A DNA stretch of 64,000 nt from Korobacter sp963758505 (GTDB lineage Bacteria > Acidobacteriota > Terriglobia > Terriglobales > Acidobacteriaceae): positions 248,001 to 312,000 of the forward strand of contig CAVWVJ010000003.1 of NCBI GenBank assembly GCA_963758505.1, written 5' to 3'. Both the position numbers and the translations under genes were made by a program. The notes beneath the pieces are model-generated. The model was not told the DNA's origin. It did not search any database and worked only from the letters and a program-made list of their open reading frames with translations. Below are positions 9,810-18,573 of the stretch, in pieces (position 1 is the first letter of the stretch; the number at the start of each line of letters is the position of its first letter).

Positions 9810-10898
9810 ATGAAGATCCTTCTCAGACACGCACCCAACGCCCATTGGCAGAAGCTAGAACCATTCGAATTTGGTTGAGAGCATGGTGAAGCGACGCTGG
9901 AAGTCCTGCTAAGGGATTCACCGGACCTCCTGCCAACGGATGCGGACAATCCAATCCTTTTCTTCAAATCTCAGGTAAACGTGGGTTCGAACGCTATCGA
10001 CTTGGTTGGGGTTGATAGGCAAGGATCAATTGTCGTTGTGGAGTGCAAGCTTGAGGCCAATCGAGAGGCCCGTCGTCAAGTGATCGGCCAGATTTTGGAA
10101 TATGCGGGACAGTTACATGGGATGGAATACGAGGAATTCGAGCGTTTACCATACAAGGCGATTTCGGCCTCACTCGCTTCTCATATGGGACAACCTCTGG
10201 CCGACATCGTAGAGGAACTTCTGCCAGCAGAAGCAGAATGGTCACGAGATGATTTCAGAAATCGAGTTCAAGAAAGCTTAAGGGACGGGGATTTTCGTCT
10301 GGTAATCGCTATCAACGGAATGAACGATGATTTGGAGGGGATCATCGAGTATCTAAATTCGAGAGGCGGAGTGCGCCTTGAGGCACTCGAAATACAGCAA
10401 TTCAACGATTCCACCAGACCTGTCCAAGTGTTGGTGCCGGAAGTCGATGGAACGCGTATCACGCCGGGCGGAGGAGTACGAGCCAAGAAGAAGTGGGATT
10501 GGGACAGCTTTGCTGTCGATGCGAAGACGGAATGCCATCTTGAAGATGATAGAGTAGGCGCTCTTCAGCACATGTTTAATGCTCTTCAAAATTCTCTTGG
10601 TGCAAAGATAGAGTTTGGGACCGGAGCGACCTATGCTTCATTCGGTCCCAAGTGGCCGTTCAGCTCGGTCGCGCCGATCACATTTTGGTCAGTGGGAAGT
10701 TGAGTTTTAATTTCGTAAATTTAAGCAAATCAGGTCGGAGATCGAATTCCGTGCTCGACTGCATGAACTACTGATCAAGCTGCAGATCCCGCTCTCGGTA
10801 AAGGGTGGGAGAAAAAAGCTTCGACATACGAAATAGAGTTTTGGAAGTCGAAATCGACTGATCTGATCGAGGGGCTGAAGTCAATCCTACCGAAATAA
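9810..10898 (+). pseudogene. PD-(D/E)XK nuclease (DUF91/Mrr-like) with in-frame TGA and frameshift
   Basis: From ATG 9810 the frame reads MKILLRHAPNAHWQKLEPFE up to TGA at 9876, then continues in the same frame as EHGEATLEVLLRDSPDLLP and into an unbroken nuclease domain (AIDLVGVD ... IVVVECK), which has the D and the E-x-K of the PD-(D/E)XK active site. If translation re-starts at GTG 9981 a 240-residue protein results, but without the N-terminal helix typical of the group. The frame ends at 10703, while a C-terminal pattern (EIEFRARLHELLIKLQIPL ... STDLIEGLKSILPK) carries on in other frames to TAA at 10898. So one nonsense codon and at least one indel. Likely a former defence-type or repair nuclease. 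Confidence 0.65.
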
Positions 10899-11248
10899 GA
10901 CCCCCGCTCCCCTACATTCAATCAACCGAGTCGATGCAAACACAAGGCGGGGACCGGCGATGTTTTGTGATGCCGACGGCAGTTCCGGATCCACCACCCC
11001 GTGCTTTGGTCGGAGAGTTCCGTGTGAGAGACTTGTGCCCTGTGGGGCGGTGCTAGCCGCACCGGATCTATAACCGATGAATCGAGACGTGCGTTTCGCA
11101 AAATGCCGATTTGGTACGCAGCTTTCGATTTGGAATTAGCAAAGTGTGGATCTCGAAATAGATAAGTGACGGGAAGTGGAGAATCCTCGTAAGCAAAATG
11201 CTTCCTAAGAAACAAGGTTGGCCAAGTTAAAAGCGGGAAAGAAGCAGG
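10899..11248. other. Non-coding stretch upstream of a terminator
   Basis: 350 bases after the nuclease pseudogene. Open frames here cross the terminator at 11249-11277 and have no ribosome binding site; I see no conserved protein pattern. Confidence 0.4.
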
Positions 11249-11277
11249 AAACCCGGAATGCTGCTTCCCGGGTTTTT
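11249..11277 (+). terminator. Intrinsic terminator
   Basis: AAACCCGG, a loop that can pair further (GGAA/TTCC), CCGGGTTTTT. The stem is GC-rich and followed by five T, so it would stop plus-strand transcripts from the nuclease locus just ahead of the next start at 11,311. Confidence 0.7.
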
Positions 11278-11310
11278 CGATCAAGGTCCGGTATAGCTGG
11301 AGACGATCAA

Positions 11311-12061
11311 ATGAGCGGAGAAGAACTCGAACGCACTCGCCCACAAAACGGGATAATTCAAAAGTCAGCAGCTAAGTCTGCGATGGACACCCTTCGAGCG
11401 CTTCTCACGCTTGACACAGAGGACATCACCGCAATCGCAAAAACAGCTGTTCAGGATGACCCAAAAGGTCTCGTTGTCAGAGGAATGTCGCTCTTCCAGC
11501 GGTGGAACCATGATCGTTTCGGGCCTGCCTTTTTAGGCGAAATTGAGGACATGCGATCAAGGGTAAGATCCGGGAAGATTTTATCGAGACTGATGCGGGC
11601 GTCTACTTATTAAGAGAGTTTTTCAAAATGGTTAACGGAGAACCCGATGAGGCACGTCTTCAAGCGTTCTGTGCATTATTCATGACGTCAACGCCCCCGA
11701 TGCGGAAGACCCCACCGGAGTGTTTGATATCCAACTCATGGGCATAATTGGCGGATTGAAGCAGGTAAGATGCACCTACTGATGGCTCTAGTCAAGATAG
11801 AAACGGTCTAAGATCGGTCCGGGACCATCGTCTCTCTACGAGCAGATCGGCGAGGAGCTTGGGTATCGTTCCGACGCTCTCGTTCGAAGAAACATTAAAG
11901 CACTGTTGGATAACAGCCTGATTGATGAAGAGAACTGGAAGAACCAAGGGGGCACCCACGGCCAAGAGAAGATATTGCTGACAGATTTAGGCATGGCCCT
12001 ACGAAAAAGAGTTCTGGCGTATAACGACTTTAAGGCGACACAGGCCGAAGGTGAAAAATAA
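11311..12061 (+). pseudogene. Hypothetical protein with winged-helix-like C-terminus, frameshifted
   Basis: ATG 11311 (GGAGA eight bases upstream) opens MSGEELERTRPQNGIIQKSA and stays in frame to about 11,560. The coding pattern then shifts frame (REDFIETDAGVYLLREFF, with MVNGEPDEARLQAFCALFM), shifts again (VFDIQLMGIIGGL) and ends as SLYEQIGEELGYRSDALVRR ... LLTDLGMALRKRVLAYNDF with TAA at 12,059-12,061. The last part resembles a winged helix (helix, recognition helix, wing). Total about 245 residues. I recognise the layout from hypothetical proteins but have no family name. At least two indels, so non-functional as read. Confidence 0.55.
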
Positions 12062-12604
12062 GGACCCCGACCTAGTGCGGAGAAGCCACTCGTCGAGAGC
12101 GTCCAGGCTGTGCCATGATCTGAGTGTCCTGTGCAAACTCTGGACAGCGGTCAAGAACGGCAGAGGGACGCAGTCCACGACCCAAAGCGCTCCCTTATGG
12201 GTGCCCCCACCGGCACCCTCGCCGTTGTTGAGAAAACCAACGAAACGATTCAAGGTTCAATATCAGAGAGAAGGAATTTCTATTCTCTTCTTTCTCTCTG
12301 AACTCAAACTTTGTTGCTAATAACTCTGTTTGGTCAATATCCATGCACCTTCGGGTGGGAGCACCCACGTGGGAGCACGAGGGTGCACGAGGGAGCGAAG
12401 GGAGCATTAGCTCCCTTCCTCTTCTTTGGCCAATCTCACACTCCCCCCATTCTCTTTCTGATAAACCAACACTCCTTCACGAGCGAGCGAGTCTCAACCG
12501 CCGCCACGGTCTTGGAACCATATTACGGGTCCGACGACGGCTTTTACACAACTCCGTCCACTTCCTAGGTTTTCCGTTCTGTAACGCTTGCAGGATTTCT
12601 TCCG
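12062..12604. other. Non-coding region with hairpins and 10-bp repeats next to replicase gene
   Basis: 543 bases between the wHTH-like pseudogene and the 3' end of the Prim-Pol gene. It holds a hairpin at 12,199-12,218 (GGGTGCC, six bases, GGCACCC), an AT-rich tract (about 12,240-12,345), a cluster of G-rich 10-bp repeats (separate entry) and a small hairpin GGGAGC-ATTA-GCTCCC around 12,400-12,415. No convincing gene. It might be a replication origin or regulatory region of the element. Confidence 0.4.
12355..12400. repeat. Short G-rich iteron-like repeats
   Basis: GTGGGAGCAC occurs at 12,355-12,364 and again at 12,369-12,378. Head-to-tail 10-base units GGGAGCACGA, GGGTGCACGA, GGGAGCGAAG follow from 12,371. 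The 10-base period puts each unit on the same face of the helix, as in iterons bound by replication or partition proteins. Function is inference. Confidence 0.45.
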
Positions 12605-14317
12605 TCACCGCTCCTTGAGCGTGATGGACTCCGACGGGATCATCACCTTCCTGATGGTCTCCTGCCACTCACAGAAGCGAATAGCAGCGGCCATGCCTTC
12701 CTTGGTGATTTCAGGATCGTGGTTCATTGAGGCGGTCACAAAGGCAACACGTAGGGCAATCTCCTTGAGGCGTTTACGGGTCTCCGTCTGCTCGTTGGCC
12801 CATTCGTTCGCCGTCTGCCATACCTGCTTTGGCACGACGGGCTTCTCGGGATAGCGGTTGTCGCAGGGGATATCGTGCGGGACAAAATCTCGGTGTTCGG
12901 CCCACCCGTAGATGAAGCGGTCTGCCAAGCCATCCGAGGTCTTATTTCCGAACGCTCTGCGGAAATCCGAGGCATCCTTTACCTTTAACCCGCCGAGCAA
13001 GTGCGGATAGACCTTGCAACCTACCGTGCCATTCTTATCCACCCCTTTAGCCTCGTTGTGATTCCATAGCGTCGTAAGAGTTTGGGGGAGGCTTGAAAGC
13101 GGCATCTGCATTTTTTGCATCATGTTCCACAATTCATCGCACCACACCAACTGTGGCTCATCCGAGAATTTGTCATCTTCAAATTCCTTGTAAACGCCAC
13201 GATCACTGCTGAACGTGGTGGGATGAATGAAGTCAGGGATAAGCTGCACGGCCTCAATCGCACGTTCCATCGTGAATGTCTTGCCTTGACCGACAGGCCC
13301 TAGCAAAGCACAGTAGGTTTGGGTTCGGATGTTCTCGTCCATCTGACAATGCCTTATCAATGCAGCTGAGGTTGTAATGAGTGCTGGGTAGCTATACCCG
13401 AGAGCGCAGTCGAGCTGCTTCGCTCTTTTTCCCACCCATCCATACATCACGTCCTCGGGCATTGATGGGATCGACACCGCAGCATCCTCGGTGGAGAGTT
13501 CTTCGTCAGCAAGATTTACCGTTCTTAGGGGAGCCTCAGAGTCGTACCGACTTGCCACGTTCACGGCGATCTTACGGACCTCGTGGTCAGACAGCATGGG
13601 GCGAACACGGCGTTCATTGGTGGACCTCAGGAAGTGATAAATCTCCTCTTCGCTAGCTCCATTCCGACGCATCGAGGACGCCATGCGGAACAGAGTGTCA
13701 TTCCTGACGCCCTTCTGAATAACATCGCCTTTGATCACATTGGCTCGATACGGCTTCTCGGACTCTTTCACCAATTCAATGAGCCACTGAGGAGCCTCGG
13801 CTAGAATGCTTAACGTTCCTTCCACCCATCGATACTGCCTAATTTCCCCTGCAATGTTTCTATAGGATGGTGGAGCAACCACGTAGCCGCCTTCACCACG
13901 CACGTCGATGCCACTGTCGGAGCGACCCAACCCCACGGTGTTCTTGATTGTCACCGCACCGTTGTAGGCAAAGTGATAGAGCCGACCCTCCGTTGCTGTG
14001 ATGCACATCCGAGTTGTTGGCAACGATCCATACTCCTTTTCTAATTGAGCAAGGGTCTCCAGTCCCTTTGCACCGTTCTTGACATCGACGTCGAGGACCC
14101 ATGTCTTACTTGGTAAACCCGTTGCGACGGCGATATTGCTGTTTGGGTATGTATCCCACATTCTGGACACGACGTCAGGATCATTGCTAGCGTCCTTACA
14201 ACCATGCGTGTTGGGGTGAGGTTCTTTTGAACCGATTTGTAACGGGAAAACGGATAGCCCTAGCTCAACGCACATGAGGGCTTTTTCTTTATATTGTTCT
14301 TCGAACTTCTTTTGCAT
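12605..14317 (-). CDS. Prim-Pol replicase with helicase-like ATPase domain
   Basis: 570 residues, intact. Residues about 10-185 form a bifunctional primase/polymerase (archaeo-eukaryotic primase) domain: LDVD at 75-78 with the two metal-binding Asp, a His in YHFAY at about 115, and SGIDVRGEGGYVVAPPS at 135-151, the third motif of the family. A PriCT-like helical linker follows (about 203-258, GVRNDTLFRMASSMRRNG). The C-terminal ATPase has a Walker A at 340-347 (GPVGQGKT) and Walker B at 390-395 (LVWCDE). Such proteins start replication of plasmids, satellites and phages by making primers and unwinding DNA. It supports a replicating episomal stage of the element. Stop is at 12605; start ATG 14317. 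Confidence 0.85.
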   Translation of the reverse strand: MQKKFEEQYKEKALMCVELGLSVFPLQIGSKEPHPNTHGCKDASNDPDVVSRMWDTYPNSNIAVATGLPSKTWVLDVDVKNGAKGLETLAQLEKEYGSLPTTRMCITATEGRLYHFAYNGAVTIKNTVGLGRSDSGIDVRGEGGYVVAPPSYRNIAGEIRQYRWVEGTLSILAEAPQWLIELVKESEKPYRANVIKGDVIQKGVRNDTLFRMASSMRRNGASEEEIYHFLRSTNERRVRPMLSDHEVRKIAVNVASRYDSEAPLRTVNLADEELSTEDAAVSIPSMPEDVMYGWVGKRAKQLDCALGYSYPALITTSAALIRHCQMDENIRTQTYCALLGPVGQGKTFTMERAIEAVQLIPDFIHPTTFSSDRGVYKEFEDDKFSDEPQLVWCDELWNMMQKMQMPLSSLPQTLTTLWNHNEAKGVDKNGTVGCKVYPHLLGGLKVKDASDFRRAFGNKTSDGLADRFIYGWAEHRDFVPHDIPCDNRYPEKPVVPKQVWQTANEWANEQTETRKRLKEIALRVAFVTASMNHDPEITKEGMAAAIRFCEWQETIRKVMIPSESITLKER

Positions 14318-14503
14318 GTTTTCTGTTTTTGTGTATCGGTGAATTCCGTTTTGCTGTTAAACACCACGAATCGACGTTGTCGCCCAACAATTTCCGCCAA
14401 GGACAAGTGAGTAGCTTGTGTTCTTCTAAGAAAACGGTGATGGATATTACCCGGCGATCAAAACCATTCTTCTTTCGCACGGACAATATTTATCGCAAAG
14501 GAC

Positions 14504-14526
14504 AAGGCCGGAACGAGTCCGGCCTT
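14504..14526 (-). terminator. Intrinsic terminator (minus strand)
   Basis: Perfect 9-bp stem AAGGCCGGA, five-base loop, TCCGGCCTT. On the minus strand it is followed by TTGTCCTTTGCGATAAATATT. It lies just past the coding pattern that ends at 14,545. The AATATTTATCGCAAA flank (14,485-14,499) recurs beside the next terminator. Confidence 0.6.
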
Positions 14527-14691
14527 GAAGTCTTGGGAGCGTGCTCAATCTGCCGCTGCCGATGAACTATCGTCTTCTTCCGACGCTTCATCGGTTACGT
14601 CCTTCTTCGGCTCTGAGATGTCACAGGAGATGTGAAAAGTGTCGAGAGGCGCTGTTGGGAATGATTCGCCCCTTAGAGGTCGTTGTTTCTC

Positions 14692-14916
14692 TTATTCGAC
14701 CAGATGTAGTGATCCATTCGGATTGACATCGATGTGCAGAAATCGCCTTGATCGGATTTTCCAATCTTCGAGATCCTCATCACCACTCGTAGTCGGAACA
14801 TCCGTTATCTCTATATCCACCTGTAAGCGCTGCAGATCTCTGATCGGTTGCAGGCTCTTGACCGCCTGATTGATGGCTTCTTCTATGGTTTTGTGTGCTG
14901 CTTCGTAAACTGTCAT
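14692..14916 (-). CDS. Small acidic hypothetical protein (possibly truncated by an in-frame stop)
   Basis: 74 residues from ATG 14916 (GAGG and GGGA upstream). Helical N-terminus (EEAINQAVKSLQPI), then RLQVDIEITDVPTTSGDEDLEDW and a C-terminal FLHIDVNPNGSLHLVE. The TAA at 14,692-14,694 is followed in the same frame by a protein-like stretch (LDTFHISCDISEP ... DEASEEDDSSSAAAD) that stops with TGA at 14,545, right before the terminator. The original protein may therefore have been about 123 residues. No family recognised. It lies between the ParB-methyltransferase and Prim-Pol genes on the same strand and may be an accessory replication or DNA-mimic-type protein; that is speculation. Confidence 0.55.
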   Translation of the reverse strand: MTVYEAAHKTIEEAINQAVKSLQPIRDLQRLQVDIEITDVPTTSGDEDLEDWKIRSRRFLHIDVNPNGSLHLVE

Positions 14917-15011
14917 TTCCCATTACCTCGGAGTTAGGGTTCAGTGTCAATTTACCCGGAGGAGTCAAGGGAGCAGATTCCCACTAGAAATATTTATCGC
15001 AAAAGAAAAAG

Positions 15012-15029
15012 GCCCGGGGTAGCCCGGGC
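15012..15029 (-). terminator. Intrinsic terminator of the ParB-methyltransferase gene
   Basis: GCCCGGG, four-base loop, CCCGGGC, followed on the minus strand by TTTTTCTTTT. It starts 20 bases past the stop of the gene that ends at 15,049. Its downstream flank repeats AATATTTATCGCAAA (14,989-15,003), as at the terminator near 14,504. Confidence 0.8.
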
Positions 15030-15048
15030 TCCATAGTTGCGACGGATG

Positions 15049-16821
15049 TCAACTGGCCTTCTTTGCTGTCAGGGCCGGAGTACTATTCATTATTTCTAGG
15101 TCATTGAAACCTTCTAATGGCAAAAGTTTCTTACCCTTCCCTTTGGCCTGCTTCATGACTTCCCTCTGCTGTTGCTGGTCGACTTGCTCCTGACACCCTT
15201 TCTTCGAGTCGTTGACGTGTTCTTCGTTGATGTCGAATCCGATACACGTCCTGTCTTCGTCGGCAAGGATCGTTGCAATCAGGGTCGTACCGGATCCACA
15301 GCAGCAATCCAGAACCTTGCCCTTAGGTGGACACCATGCCTTCACCATGTCAATGAATGCCGGAACGTCCTGTTGGTGTTCGTGGATCGACTTATCCGAT
15401 TTGGCCTTACCTTTCTTAAACTTCGGTTGGCCATGTTCGTCAGTTCCACCACCAAAGAAGACGTCGGTATAAAACTGACTGTCGGGGCCGGGCAGGTTCG
15501 GTGTGCCATCATCGTTGTATTTACGGGTGTAGATCAATAACGGCTTGAATCTGGTTGCGGCTTCCGAGGCATTGTGAACCGCTACATTTGCCCCCATGGC
15601 TACGTAGGCTGCCATCCACCGGTACTGCAAACCCTCGATCTTGTCGAGAATATCCATGGCCTGTTTGGTGTACCGCTGCCCGTACATGATTGCCAACCTG
15701 CCCTTTTCCCTCAAGCCCCGGACGGCGAGGTTGCCGATTCCTTCGATCAGCGTATTGTTTCCCTCAATTGAGGCTTTCTCCCACCACGGATCGACCAGCA
15801 ATAGGTCAATTGAGTGATCTTCGATAAGGTCGGCTTTCAAGACATGGTCGAAGAGGTCAGCTTCGTAAACCTTGTACCGTTCGGAAGGCTTCGGGGTTGG
15901 CATAGCCTGAACTTCCATATTCCGTTCAGCCTCCCCTATATGCCGGAAAGGAACCCGACGTTCCAACGGACCTTCCACCGGTGTCCCTTCCTTATGGAGT
16001 CCCCGGACGAAATGTTTTGCCAGCTTCAGTTGATACGAGGGAACGCGGTACCGTTGTTCCGATTTTTTGGACTGAGCCGCCAAGGTTCTCAGGCTTCCGA
16101 TGTTGTTGGCCAGATACAACGCCAACGTATTTGGCTTGTGGGCTGCAATCTTCTTGGCCTTCTTAGCTTCCCAATCCAACAGGGCGATACGATCCTTTTC
16201 GGCTTCCTTGAGAATGTATTTCTTCGTGCCTTCGTGCAGCTTCGAACATGTCAGAAGCCGATCCACCGTTGTCGGATCACAGTTCATTTCTCGTGAGGCC
16301 TCCTTCCGAAAACCTTTCTTGAGAAGACCGGCTTCCTTGGCAGCTTTGAATTTTCCCGATTTGTGATCCCCACCCTTGCCGGTCTGGTGGATTTCGTCAT
16401 ACAGTTTCTTGGCCCGGGCCAATTTCTCTGCCCGTTCCAGTTCCGTGATGCCGTCATTCCACATGTCGACGTAGAGGGCTTCGAGTCGAAGCTGTTTGTC
16501 GTTACCGGTAACCATCTGCACCAAGATGCTGTTGTGACCCAAGGCCTGCCAAGCCCTAATCCGTTTCCTGCCGGTGATAACCGTCTTCCCCATCACCTGT
16601 GGAGGAATATTGATTTTGGCTTCCTTGTTCGGGTCAGGTTGAATGGCCAGCTTCATGCGTTCAACCTGAGAGAGGGTCGGTTCTTCGTCAAGAACCAACG
16701 TATCGATCTTGAGTTGCTTTAACTCGCCTGCGTTCAACATTTGCGGCTCCAATGGACTTGTTGTCCACGGTTGCCAGCAACGTTTGAATTCGGCTGTATC
16801 AAAAGACTGCGATGACCCCAT
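15049..16821 (-). CDS. ParB-like / HTH / DNA methyltransferase fusion protein
   Basis: 590 residues from ATG 16821, which has AAGGTGG just upstream; GTG 16836 in the same frame is less likely. Residues 40-115 are a ParB N-terminal domain with ITGRKRIRAWQALG at 82-95, the position of the ParB arginine-patch box. GGDHKSGKF and an HTH (FRKEASREMNCDPTTVDRLL, about 170-190) follow. The second half is an amino-methyltransferase with motif IV first (DLLLVDPWW, 338-346) and motif I later (VLDCCCGSGTTLIA, 502-515; FDINEEHV), the beta-class order for N6-adenine or N4-cytosine methylation. Motif IV reads DPWW where DPPW/DPPY is usual. It probably methylates the element's own DNA and may act in partition or regulation. 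Confidence 0.82.
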   Translation of the reverse strand: MGSSQSFDTAEFKRCWQPWTTSPLEPQMLNAGELKQLKIDTLVLDEEPTLSQVERMKLAIQPDPNKEAKINIPPQVMGKTVITGRKRIRAWQALGHNSILVQMVTGNDKQLRLEALYVDMWNDGITELERAEKLARAKKLYDEIHQTGKGGDHKSGKFKAAKEAGLLKKGFRKEASREMNCDPTTVDRLLTCSKLHEGTKKYILKEAEKDRIALLDWEAKKAKKIAAHKPNTLALYLANNIGSLRTLAAQSKKSEQRYRVPSYQLKLAKHFVRGLHKEGTPVEGPLERRVPFRHIGEAERNMEVQAMPTPKPSERYKVYEADLFDHVLKADLIEDHSIDLLLVDPWWEKASIEGNNTLIEGIGNLAVRGLREKGRLAIMYGQRYTKQAMDILDKIEGLQYRWMAAYVAMGANVAVHNASEAATRFKPLLIYTRKYNDDGTPNLPGPDSQFYTDVFFGGGTDEHGQPKFKKGKAKSDKSIHEHQQDVPAFIDMVKAWCPPKGKVLDCCCGSGTTLIATILADEDRTCIGFDINEEHVNDSKKGCQEQVDQQQQREVMKQAKGKGKKLLPLEGFNDLEIMNSTPALTAKKAS

Positions 16822-16876
16822 CCCCCCCACCTTCACGGAAAAGTGCTCCGTTGGTTCACGTTACGAGCCTGCACAG

Positions 16877-16930
16877 AAATCAAAGCTGCAAAATGCCGGT
16901 TTGAAATCAAAGCTGCAAACTTCTGGTTTG
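16877..16930. repeat. Tandem 27-bp repeat in the divergent control region
   Basis: Two head-to-tail copies, 16,877-16,903 and 16,904-16,930, identical at 24 of 27 positions and sharing AAATCAAAGCTGCAAA and GGTTTG. They lie between the starts of the ParB-methyltransferase (minus) and the excisionase-like gene (plus). Likely binding sites for one of these DNA-binding proteins; a parS-like or iteron role is possible. Confidence 0.6.
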
Positions 16931-17098
16931 GTTCACCCTATCTGGCCCTCCCGTTCCCCGGTAGTGACCTCTTGAATTCCCTATGCGTGACACGATTGTT
17001 TCTTTGTCATGATTACGAACAGTGCAGTTCTGTGTAATCGCACAGGAATCTGATACCGATCAACCGTTTCTTGCTGGTTACCACGAAAGGTGGCAACC

Positions 17099-17350
17099 AT
17101 GCCTAACACCCCAAAAAAGCTGATACTCGCCCCCACGGAAAAGGCGGTGAGCCGCACAGATACCAATGCCATCCTCCGTGTTCGCACCACTGAGGCGGCT
17201 CGCCTTCTGGGTATCTCAACCTCAAAACTTCGTGAGTTGGTCAAGGTGGGGGCTATTCCCGCCGACATCGGGAAGGGAGAACGCTCCGCATGGCTGTTTT
17301 CTTTGAACGACTTGCATAAGTATTCGGAGAAAGTAAAGGAGTGGTTCTGA
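17099..17350 (+). CDS. Excisionase-like MerR/AlpA-type HTH protein
   Basis: 83 residues from ATG 17099, with AAAGGTGG about six bases upstream; a GTG at 17090 lies within that site. Residues from about 28 to 75 read RTTEAARLLGISTSKLRELV ... ADIGKGERSAWLFSLNDLHKY, the winged-helix pattern of excisionases (Xis) and AlpA regulators, which bend DNA at attachment sites and steer the integrase toward excision or control its transcription. It is 70 bases upstream of the integrase on the same strand, the normal xis-int order. The frame is intact. Confidence 0.72.
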   Translation: MPNTPKKLILAPTEKAVSRTDTNAILRVRTTEAARLLGISTSKLRELVKVGAIPADIGKGERSAWLFSLNDLHKYSEKVKEWF

Positions 17351-17420
17351 GGGCGAATTCCGCTTGGCGCAGCCGATTTTCGCTGGCCTCATACCGTCGG
17401 TGTTAAAGGAGCACCGCAGA

Positions 17421-18573
17421 ATGGCACGACGTTACAACGAAGGCAGGGTTTTCAAGCAGCCCGGGTCGAAGTATTTCTATATCCAGTGGAATGCCAACGG
17501 CAAAACCTACCGTGAGTCCACCAAGAGCGAGAACAAGACCGTGGCCAAGGATATGCTTCGACAGAAACTCGAAGCCGCTTCGAGTGGCACGGTGGTCGAA
17601 CTGGAAAGCCGTATCACTGTGACCGAATTGTTGGTCGACTACATTAAGGCCAAGGAAATCGAAGGCTTGAAATCGTTGACGGAATTACCGGCAGAACGAA
17701 GCGTACTTGGTTCGGCATCTGGGTCACATCAGGGCTTCAAGGTTGAGCACCCATGCCATCACCGATTACGTTGCCGCTCGCAAGAAGGAACCGGTACGGG
17801 TCAATCTCACCACCAAGGAGGGGTTTGCGACGAGGCCTCTCAATAAGTTCCCTGCCCCTGCCACCATCAACCGTGAGTTGAGTTTTCTGAAAGCGGCTCT
17901 CACCTATGCCACCACCTCCACGCCTGCCAAACTTACCCGTGTGCCTCACTTCGAATTGCTCTCGGAGAAAGACGCAGTTCGTCGCCAATTTCTTCCGGAC
18001 GGTGCTTACGAGAAGTTGGCCACCGAAACCGGGAGAGTGGGTGTGTGGCTCCGTTGCCTGTTCGAGTTGTATTTCACCTTCGGTTGGCGTCGAAACGAAC
18101 CGTTGGCCTTCGTGGTCGGGCAGGTGGATTTGCAGAACCGCACGTTGAAGTTGGATGTTTCGAAGAACGGCAGTCGTCCCCCAATCAGAATGACCCAACG
18201 GCTTTACGAGTTGGTGAAGGTTCTGTGTGAGGGGAAGAAGGCCACCGATCCGTTGTTCACTCTGGAAGATGGTTCACCCGTTGGTGATTTCCGCAAGACG
18301 TGGAACTCGGTGTGTGAAGCGGCTGGGGTGGGGAAACTGCACATCCATGATTTCCGCAGAACCGCTGCAAGAAATCTTCGTCGGAGTGGAGTTAGTGAGA
18401 GCGTAGCGATGAAGATTGCGGGATGGAAAACGGGTTCGATTTTCAAGCGGTACGACATCGTGGACGAGGGTGATATCACCGATGCTATGGCCAAGGTCGA
18501 ACAGTTCCACGAGGCTCAAGCCAAGGCCGTGGTGGAGAAGCCCTCAACACAACTGAACAGTTCTGTGCAGTAG
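17421..18573 (+). pseudogene. Tyrosine integrase of the element, one frameshift
   Basis: ATG 17421 follows AAGGAG by nine bases. The frame reads an arm-binding-like N-terminus (MARRYNEGRVFKQPGSKYFY, strands binding DNA) and a SAM-like domain to about 17,683. One indel then moves the frame, which resumes as NYRQNEAYLVRHLGHIR and goes on unbroken to TAG at 18573. The catalytic domain has the first Arg in FGWRRNEPL, HDFRRTAARNL (H-x-x-R), the second His position as Trp in IAGWKTGSIF, and KRYDI with the Tyr nucleophile. Total about 383 residues. It lies 64 bases from the split tRNA-Thr, the expected place for the enzyme that made that junction. With one indel only, sequencing error is possible. 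Confidence 0.75.

Noticed and set aside
9876..9878. Selenocysteine or programmed read-through at the TGA
   Set aside because: No selenocysteine-type hairpin seen after the codon, the family is not known for selenoproteins, and the same gene also has an indel, so decay is simpler.
10922..11344. 140-codon minus-strand frame
   Set aside because: Runs through the terminator at 11,249-11,277, lacks a ribosome site and has no protein-like pattern.
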